The notes under the pieces are model-generated. The model was not told the origin of the DNA and searched no databases. It worked only from the letters and a program-made list of their open reading frames with translations. From Panax quinquefolius (Eukaryota; Streptophyta; Magnoliopsida; Apiales; Araliaceae), in the NCBI GenBank assembly GCA_020205615.1, contig JAINUW010000728.1, positions 349,296 to 413,295 of the forward strand: a stretch of DNA of 64,000 nt. The letters run 5' to 3'. A program made the position numbers and the translations under genes. Shown in pieces: positions 56,073 through 64,000 of this stretch (position 1 is the stretch's first letter; each line of letters opens with the position of its first letter).

Positions 56073-56238
56073 CTACAATAAAACAATATAGTTTGATTAG
56101 TACACGTTAGTAAAATAATAAAAATACATAACATAATATAATGCATTTTTATAAGGTTACTTTCCATCTTTTAATTCTTTATTCTTTCGTAAGGTTATGA
56201 CTTAAGGTTTTATTTTCCCCCTTAAGTTTTATAACCTA

Positions 56239-56251
56239 GGCTTTGATACCA
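56239..56251 (-). other. Primer binding site, initiator-Met tRNA type (family C)
   Basis: Minus strand TGGTATCAAAGCC, three bases from the LTR. It differs from the iMet site TGGTATCAGAGCC by one transition. Confidence 0.85.
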
Positions 56252-56254
56252 ACT

Positions 56255-59200
56255 TGTAGTGCCCCCAAATCCGGGTATCTTCCAACCCGACAGATGGTGT
56301 TATACTATACAACATTCATACATTCATTCAATTGAAAAGTCTCAAAGAACGAACATAACTTCTATATATTTAAAGTAATATTTACATTTCCCAGGTTCTA
56401 TACCCATTACAAAGGTTCTTTGTCATAATATCAGTTACATTACAACAATAGACCTATACTATTACAAGACAGCTTAGTAATCTCCCTTAGCTTTTCCCTT
56501 ATCCTTTTTCGATCCTTCGGGACGTTCAGTCTTAGCTACATTCATATGGTTCAAACAAGAGTGAGCATAACTAGCTCAGCAAGTATAACAATTTAATAAC
56601 AACATGATTGACACATACTAATCATATATCTTCAATAACTGAACAATAGTTATGAAGTACTATTGATAATTCAAAATAGCACTTCATCTTTTCTTTCAAA
56701 ATGTTTTACAATAACAACAGTATTGAGTAAAACATTCACTCCGGTCAGAGACCTCGAGTATTCATTCTTTATTGGAAAAAAAAGGACAACCCGGAAGCAA
56801 GTCCGTAAGCCCGATATTACTTACAAGCACTTCTAGGTGATCATCCTATTGTACTCTATGTTGATCAATACTACATCCATTAAACGTATGCACGTTTAAG
56901 CATTTGGCACCTCACGTGCCTGTCGTTTTACCGACAAAACATTTGATTAACATTTTAGTCTTCTTTTGAAAACCATATCAAGTAGTTGACAAAAGATAGC
57001 AACATTTGATAATATATGAATAGATTATCAATACATCAAGTCTAGCCAAAGGAATTGGCTTTAACTTCAACATACCTCAATTCATGCGAAAGAATACATG
57101 AACCTCAAAAACTTGTTCGATTGAATCGAGACAAGAGTTAGAATACTTGCTTTTAGCGCTCTGCTTTACGGTATATTAACTTTATGTTCAAGTCGTTCAA
57201 GTCTCTACAATATATGATCACATAATGCCTTACATTAGGTCACATATAATCAAGTATGTATATGACTATATCATACCCTTCATTTCAATCTAATTGTGTA
57301 TTAGATTGATTCTTATTCGATTCGGTTTATCATTACCCTTGCATTTATATTTGACTAGATTATCTCAACCTTTACATTACATTCCTTAAGGTTTAACAAA
57401 GTTTAAACAATGTTACATTACCTTCCTTAAGTTATGTTTACTTTTAATCAATTAGCTTTCTTTTCTTTGTACTTAGAAACCATCATTACTATCCTTGTTC
57501 GAGACTCCGGTGTCCTTGGCGCAAATTTTTATAGTTACATCTCATGTCTGCGGCAACGAGCTTATCAGATATCTCCGTCGGGACTTGGTGCTGCCGGCAT
57601 GAGTCCTTATTACTTGGTCGCTGCCATGAATTTCATAGATTGTACTATAGTTCGTGGCGGTGGCAAACTCTTGCGATGAGCTTCAACACTATTCTGCCGC
57701 TACTACTACATGGGTCATTTTGTTTAGGGGTTAGCCTTAGCGCGGCCAACTCGCGCACTGAAAAAACATTTTTCAGCTAATTTTTATGAACTTCCCGGAC
57801 GCATAACTTCTTCGTTATAAGTCCGAATTGGCTCGTTCAAAAGCCTACGGTTGACAAATTACGTAATCTACGTGATCATTCAAGAATTTTATCTATTTGA
57901 CTTCGTTTGCTAAAAATTCACCTATTGGTTCATTTTTAACGAAAACGATAAACGTTCGTGAATGTTCAACTCTCGTTTCTTCGTTCTAAGTCGGAATCCG
58001 ATTATTTTTGAGTCCGCAACTCTTAAATGCCAAATATGACTTGTCTCTATTGGAAAACAATGGTTTCGTTATCAAACACAAAATTTGACTTCCATTCCGT
58101 GAATTTTACGAACTCGACGATATCGTCCAATCGTGCAATTTCTGGCGAATCTTCATTCTTATGATTTGTTCAATATTACAAATGAATTTCATTCATTATG
58201 TGAACATCTTAACATACTTAATACAACAACTTATGATCATTGATGGATTTTGGACTTATTCTTCATGAGCTTATAACTTGTCATTTTATAAACTACTTAA
58301 GATTTGATTATTCATGAGTTATTACAATTAGAGCTTCTTAATCATCATACTTTACATGTTCTTCACATATAACTTTATTTAAGTATATATGATACATATA
58401 ATCATATAAGTTCTTAATTCACTTTTCTTACTAAACTCATCACAAGTTCATATTTTCATACTTAACATTCAAGGTTAACTTATAATAAGTTTATAACTTT
58501 TATAAGTTCAAATGACTTATTGCCAACTTACGTGGCTTAAGTTCATTACTTACACATTCTTCTTACTTTTTGTCATTCATATTCCTCAATCCAAACTTTT
58601 CTTATCAACCTATCATGATAGAGATAGAAGATAATTGGAGAAGAGGTCTTACTCTTGAAGTCTTTGATAAGTAGCTTCTTCTTCTTCTTTGGCTTATGGA
58701 AGTTAACTTATGATAGCTTATTCTCTCTAACACTTAAGCACTTTGTAATTGTTTAATTGCTTGAACAATTGTTAAATGGCTAGCAAGGCTCTTCTATTTA
58801 TAGACTTTCCAAGGTTAGGGTAGTTTAGTCTTTAAATCATCCCACCTCCTTTAGCCACCTCCTTACTATTCATTAATTGCTAGCTCTAATCTTATCCTTT
58901 GCTTGACCACTACTCATTTAACTTGGTCACGACTTATCTTGATCACCACTTATCTTGATCACCACTTATGTTGGTCATCACACATTAACCATATTAATAT
59001 GGTTTTGCCCCATGGGTCTATTAACTCATGGATTCTAGCTTGGGCTTGGATTAATACATCCTTGGGCTTTATATTAACAAACACTAGCTTGCTTATTAAT
59101 TCAATAGTTGGGCCTTAACCTTAATTGACTTGGGCTTTGTACAAAAATCCTAGTCAATCTTTACAAGTATATTAATATTTCATAATACATACACATATAG

Positions 59201-59721
59201 TTGATGCATTATTTTCGTATTCTAATTCACATAGAATTAATATACGGTATTTCATCCTTCCTACAAACTCGTATAATACTTAGTATTATACTTGTTTTCA
59301 TTACTCCGTACAATACCAAAGTATCATAAATTATTACTTATTCAATACTATTTCGCTTCCTTAATGCTTTTATAAATTAAGTCCATGTTTAATTATTACA
59401 TTTTCCATAACTAGATTTTTATTACATAATCCATCTTACCTTGTTATTCCATCATTACGTATTTCTAAGAAACTCAAAATTATATCCCGAGCAAATACCG
59501 ATGAATAGTGTTTTTTGGAAAATTTCTCAGAAAAAACTTTTATTTTCGTCTTGGAAATTCAAACACTTTGAATCATCCACGTAGCTCAAATACTACGACA
59601 TTCTAACATCAATAGGTTATACAATGACAACCATCTTGATAACACATGGAATATGATTTTATTATTATTTAATTTAATAAAATCATTTTTCAATAAGATC
59701 CGAATTTCTAAATTCGTTACA
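56255..59721 (-). repeat. Family C LTR shared by two units (3467 bp)
   Basis: Plus-strand start TGTAGTGCCCCCAAATCCGG and end AAATTCGTTACA. A primer site lies on one side (56239-56251) and a polypurine tract on the other (59722-59735), so it is 5' LTR to unit 1 and 3' LTR to unit 2. It retains about 450 bases (59128-59574) missing from the other LTR. No genes; short ORFs are random. Confidence 0.93.
58795..58802 (-). promoter_or_regulatory. TATA box, shared family C LTR
   Basis: TATAAATA on the minus strand in GTCTATAAATAGAAGAGCC, as in the other LTR. Confidence 0.65.
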
Positions 59722-59735
59722 TTCTTCCCCCCTTA
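59722..59735 (-). other. Polypurine tract of family C, unit 2
   Basis: Minus-strand AAGGGGGGAAGAA directly before the LTR start TGTAACG. Confidence 0.8.
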
Positions 59736-59744
59736 TAAAGATTC

Positions 59745-61010
59745 TCCCCGTAATCTCGTCTTATTTTAATCAAATAGATGAGAAAAATTTTCATCATCTT
59801 TTCTTCTAGTTCCCACGCATTGCTTCTTCAAAGATCGTGGTTCTTCCATAATACCTTTATCGATGGTATTACCTTGTTCCTCGAACTTGCTCCTTTCTAT
59901 CAATAATCTGCATCGACGACTCCTCATATGATAAGTCTTTCTCTATATGAATCGCTCATACCGATTACATGCTTATAGTCCGCTTATATGGACGTAATAC
60001 TGACATCGTGGAAACACATTATGTATTCGTTTCTAGGTGCCGAGAGGTAATGCTATCACATATACGCTACTTCCCACCCGTTTTAACACCTCAAAAGGTC
60101 CTATAAACCTTGGACTTAACTTTCCTTTCTTTCCAAAGCGTATCTTTCCTTTCCAGGGAGATACCTTTAGAAACACATGCGAGCCCACCTCAAACACTCG
60201 ACTTAGTCTATGTGAGTCCGCATACTTCTTTTGTCTGTCCTGAGCTATGATGAGACGCATCCGTATCAACTTTACCACATCCGCTGTCTGCTACACCAAT
60301 TCTGGTCCTAGCATTCGACGTTCTCCCACCTCATCCCAACACAAAGGTGTTCTGCATTTCCTTCCATACAAAGCTTCGTACGGCGGCATACCTATGCTTG
60401 CATGATAACTGTTGTTATACGCAAACTCTACTAGTGGTAGGTAATCATCCCAACTACCCTTGAAATCCATGACGCAAGACCTCAACATGTCTTCTAACGT
60501 CTGAATTGTTCTCTCGCTCTGCCCATCAGTTTGTGGATGATAAGCCATGTTTAACCTCAGCTGTGTTCCCAACTGCTCTTGCAAACTCCTCCAAAATTTT
60601 AATGTGAATCGTGGATCAGGATCTGACACAATCGATACCGTTACTCCATGTCTGGAAATGATTTCCTTAACATAAACTTTAGCTAACTGTTTTAAGTTAT
60701 ACTTGACCCTAATTGGCAAAAAGTGAGCCGACTTCATTAACCGGTCCACTATTACCCAAATCGAATCGTACCCTTTCTGCGTCGTCGGAAGTCCCACCAC
60801 GAAGTCCATCGTGATAAACTCCCACTTCCATTTTGGAATCTCCAATGACTGTAATAAACCACTGGAGTGTTGATGTTGGCCTTAACTTTTGACAAGTTAA
60901 GCACCTACTCACATACTCTGCTATTTCTCTCTTAATGTTTCGCCACCAAAACTTCTCGTCGAAGGTCTTGATACATCTTAGTGCTACCAGGATGTATCGA
61001 GTACCTCGAA
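59745..61010 (-). pseudogene. Integrase and chromodomain-like tail, family C unit 2
   Basis: The best integrase in the window. The frame 60845-60291 has the three catalytic residues: Asp in FITMDFVVGLP, Asp in VSIVSDPDPRFTLKFW and Glu in HPQTDGQSERTIQTLEDML, followed by AYNNSYHASIGMPPYEALYG. The zinc-domain end (CLTCQKLRP) is in a shifted frame just upstream (60912). After 60291 the frame shifts to 60278-60033 (FLKVSPWKGKIRFGKKGKLS). The chromodomain-like tail lies at about 59990-59770 but is broken by indels. So the catalytic core is open but its ends are damaged. Confidence 0.9.
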
Positions 61011-61690
61011 CTATGAGCTTCTTGTAACACTTACTCCTTTAATTCCGTCTCATTCGGAACCCAAATTCTTTCTTCAAATCATAATAATCCCTCATTATCA
61101 AGACTATACTTAACCTCTTCCTTCTCGGATAACCGCTTCTTCATTTGGTTACACTCATCCGTCTTGAGTTGTACCTCCTTGACTCTTTCTACGATGGTAG
61201 ATTTCATCCTCAAAAAGAAAAATAATCGCCTCGAATCACTCGGCATCTTCACTTCTATTTCCATCCTAGCCATCTCTATTATTAACTCATTTTGAGCCAT
61301 TAACATAGACAACTTTTCCTAACCCTTCCTACTTAAGGCGTCAAGAACTACATTAGCCTTTCGGTGATGATCTGAGATTTCACAATCATAATCCTTTATC
61401 AACTCTAGCCATCTTCTCATCTCATATTCAACTCTTACAGTGAAGATATACTTTAGACTTTTATGGTCCAGTATATATCTCACATTTTTCCCCATAAAGA
61501 TAATGTCTCCATATCTTTAAAGCAAACACTACCATGCCGAGTTCTAGATCATGAGTAGGATAAACTTTTCATAATCCTTCATTTCTGCCGAGATGCATAT
61601 GCAATGACTTTGCCATCTTGCATAAGCACACAACCATGTCCTCTATGCTGAAGCATCACTATACACTACAAAATTTCTCGTGTCATCCGG
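61011..61690 (-). pseudogene. RNase H and spacer, family C unit 2, broken
   Basis: The spacer frame 61312-61079 (NELIIEMARMEIEVKMPSD, VQLKTDECNQMKKRLSEKEE) matches the same spacer in unit 1. RNase H (61690-61340) is recognisable by alignment to unit 1 (GVCLCKMAK-type and LWG-KMWDIY-type pieces), but it is broken every 30-60 bases by indels. Confidence 0.75.
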
Positions 61691-62540
61691 GCAATGACAA
61701 AAGCAGAGCTTCACTTAATCTCTTCTTTAGTTCTTGAAAATCGTCTTCATTTATCCGTCCATATACGATTTCACCGTCTTCCTTGTTAAATTAGTCAATG
61801 AGGTAGCTATCTTCAAAAAATCATGGATAAATCTTCGATAGTACCTCGCTAACCCTAGGAAACTTTGTACCTTAGTCGGTGTTTCGTATTGTTCCTAATT
61901 CATCGCTTCCACCTTCTTTGGATCCACTAAACCCCCTCTTGGTCAATGACATGACCTAAAATCACACCTTTTCCAAACCAAAATTCACATTTGGTGAATT
62001 TTCCATATAACTTCTCCTTCCTTAGTGTCTCCACACTAATCTTAAGTGTTGGCATGATCTTACGACATCTTAGAATAGACTAGAATATCATCGATAAACA
62101 CCAATTTAACGAACTTGTCCAAATATAATTTGAACACTCTGTTCATCATATCCATAAATGCAAATTTGGTGCATTAATCAACCCAAATGACATCACCGGA
62201 AACTCGTAATGACCATAACGAGTCACGAATGCAAAATCTTTGGTACATCTTCCTTCCTAACCTTCAACCCGGTGATACCGTCGTCTGCAAATTAATTTTA
62301 GAAAAATACTTTTGCCCCTTTCAATTGATCAAAGAGATCATCTATCACGGGCAATGGGTATTTATTCTTTATCGTTAACTTGTTCAACTCCCGATAGTCG
62401 ATACAAAGCCTTAACGATCCAGTCTTTCTTCTCGACAAAACAACTTTGGGTGGTCCCCACGGTGAAACACTTGGTTGAATGTACTTCTTGTCCAATAGTT
62501 CACGTAGATTTGAACCATTAGTTCTTTTTATTTGCACAGA
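61691..62540 (-). pseudogene. Reverse transcriptase, family C unit 2, broken
   Basis: The RT N-terminus 62537-62298 reads [35 protein letters not shown] and [20 protein letters not shown]. The palm with the Asp-Asp motif (about 62080-62100, complementary to ATCATCGATAAACAC) and the connection part follow in shifting frames. Unit 1 is scrambled at the SPWG motif where unit 2 keeps it. Confidence 0.82.
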
Positions 62541-63280
62541 GCCATACAGTACGGTGCCCTTCGAGATCTGGTGTCGCTCACGCTAGCATGATGTCTATCC
62601 TGCAAATTCGATCTCCTATCCCCAGTAAACCCGGTAACTCACTTGGAAATACATCCATGAATTCGTTTACTATAGGTATTTGTTCCATGGTTGCTCCCAC
62701 TCTCCGGGTATCAACAAACGTGGCATAAGTAACCTATACAAACCTTCCTTAAAAGTTTTCTAGTTTGTGTCATCGTAAGGCAAACACGGACTTCCGCAAT
62801 TTACTCAGTAAAAATACTACCGGAGGTTGTTTCAACGTCTGATGCTCACACATTTCTTTTGGAAATCTATAATTGCTCCATGGTTAATCAACCAATCCAT
62901 TCTCGAGAATTACGTCAAATTCTCCTAACTTTATTTCCAGATCAAATCTAGCGATAGCTTATGACACCACGATACATCTACTTTAACAACTCCTATTAAT
63001 ATCTTCAACAGAATTATCTCTTCGTTTGCTACCTTAATGTTCAAAGGTATATAGCAATTTTTCGAAATAATTCTAGTATCTAGCAAAATCACATGTTATA
63101 AACGAAAAAGTAGCACCTTCAATCAAATAAAGACGATGTCATTTATATTGTTGATTGGAATAATACTTTGCAACTACATCCCCAAGCTTACCGAGATCTT
63201 GGAACGCATATATTAAAAGTGCGGGCCATTGATTTTCCCATTGAAAGTTGGACCACTAATAGCTAACTTCCGCTATTAGT
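62541..63280 (-). pseudogene. Protease and linker, family C unit 2, eroded
   Basis: Co-linear with 53413-54100 of unit 1 at nucleotide level (for example CCATGGTTAATCAACCAATCC at 62877 and 53702). No frame longer than about 60 codons. Protease active-site region near 63120. Confidence 0.7.
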
Positions 63281-64000
63281 TCCCTTATTTACTCTATCCT
63301 TCTTAAGTCGTTCTTTGCTATGTGGTCAGTTGATCCACATACAAAGCATCCGTGATTTTTCATCGGATTGGGATAGTTAGGCGAAATGTGCCCTTCCTGT
63401 CCACAATTATAAAAAACCTCCTTTCTTTTGAGACAGACTCTAAGTGAGTCTTCCCATTGTGTTTTTTCAGGCCTCCGTCCTCCTCTTAGAGTCCCTTGTT
63501 TTACTCCCAGATTCCAAGAGTTAAAGGCCTTTCCTCTTATACCGGCCGCCACTTCCACTTTGGCTCCCCTGGCCTTGGTTCCTCCATCAACCTTGCCTTC
63601 TGGTCTTTTATCTTTATTGTAATCGCTAAGAGCCTCATTCCCACCTTCTAATTATTGCCTTTTCTAGTATGGTTCCAAGGGAAGTACTTTGGAAACAGAG
63701 ATTCGGCTTATAGATCCGGGGTTTCAAGCCACCGCCGAACCTTTCTAGCCTTTCTCACTTCAAAGGTCCACTTGATGTGGAGCAAATCGTGCAGTTCATT
63801 AAACTTGGCAAAGATACTGGGAGGCTGGTCATATCCCTTGTCTCAATTCCGAAACCTCATCTCCATCCTCCCCTGCATACTCGTGGGAAAATAGTTCTCG
63901 AAGAAGATCTCCTTGAACCTCTCCCACGTTAGGTTTCCTATATTGGCCCTAGCCTGGTTTGCCTCCCACCAGAAGTTGGCCTCTCCTTTCATCAAATAGG
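63281..64000 (-). pseudogene. Gag C-terminus and zinc knuckles, family C unit 2 (continues beyond the window)
   Basis: The frame 63558-63289 contains one complete knuckle, CFVCGSTDHIAKND (last Cys changed to Asp), and [13 protein letters not shown] (first and last Cys lost). The preceding stretch (63999-63560) corresponds to the capsid C-terminal half of unit 1, including the FFENYFPTS region at about 63890, in several frames. The start of gag, the leader and any extra 5' ORF lie past 64000. Confidence 0.82.

Larger units (their letters stand above)
47506..64000 (-). mobile_element. Tandem array of family C (Tekay-like): LTR-internal-LTR-internal, continuing past the window
   Basis: On the minus strand, reading from 64000: gag to integrase of one unit (63999 to 59722), polypurine tract, LTR (59721-56255), primer site, leader ORF, gag to integrase of a second unit (56254 to 50564), polypurine tract, LTR (50563-47506). 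The middle LTR is shared. The LTRs start TGTAACG or TATAACG and end in GGGCACTACA-type sequence in minus orientation. Pol motifs are chromoviral. It cuts the copia element at 47505. Confidence 0.92.

Noticed and set aside
1..64000. tRNA or rRNA genes
   Set aside because: Only primer binding sites complementary to tRNA 3' ends were found; no cloverleaf or rRNA core sequence noticed.

Overview
The window is plant nuclear DNA, most likely from a eudicot. It is A+T-rich and consists almost wholly of nested LTR retrotransposons. Three Ty3/gypsy lineages are recognisable: Tekay/Del-like chromoviruses (families A, C and D here), an Athila-like family (B) and a Tat/Ogre-like family. There is also one Ty1/copia remnant. 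I see no convincing host gene, no rRNA or tRNA gene and no CRISPR array. Every coding region is a retrotransposon gene, and nearly all are broken by stops or frameshifts.

Layout. 1-6311: 5' half of a Tekay-like element on the minus strand (family A; LTR 3838-6311). 6312-9187: 3' end of a Tat-like element on the plus strand, containing an antisense ORF (7080-8481) and a polypurine tract. Its LTR starts near 9188, is split at 9377, appears to resume at 39421 and ends at 41970, where a primer binding site follows. The insert between the two halves is nested: a minus-strand Tekay-like LTR (D, 9378-21476), which is itself split by a complete Athila-like element (B, 11598-19600, perfect GTGAA target duplication) and cut at 21477 by a tandem family A array in plus orientation. 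That array reads LTR-internal-LTR-internal-LTR-internal (21477-39420), and its last unit is truncated within RNase H.

The second half of the Tat LTR holds TATA-type microsatellite arrays, a long hairpin (40567-40908) and a 130-bp tandem repeat (40951-41340). From about 43765 to 47505 lies a copia gag/protease/integrase remnant, split by a solo LTR of family B (44188-45732, perfect CACCC duplication). From 47506 to the window end is a minus-strand tandem arrangement of family C: LTR 47506-50563, internal 50564-56254, LTR 56255-59721, then a second internal region 59722-64000 and beyond.

The elements follow the usual gag, protease, reverse transcriptase, RNase H, integrase plan, and the Tekay-like ones end in a chromodomain-like tail. 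The most unusual points are: three families each show an internal-LTR-internal junction with one shared LTR; all three A-array units carry the same gag-to-protease deletion; the Athila-like element lacks RT, RNase H and integrase yet keeps intact boundaries; the Tat remnant has an antisense ORF; and a coiled-coil ORF precedes gag in family C. Family names rest on my reading of motifs and boundaries. No database search was possible.
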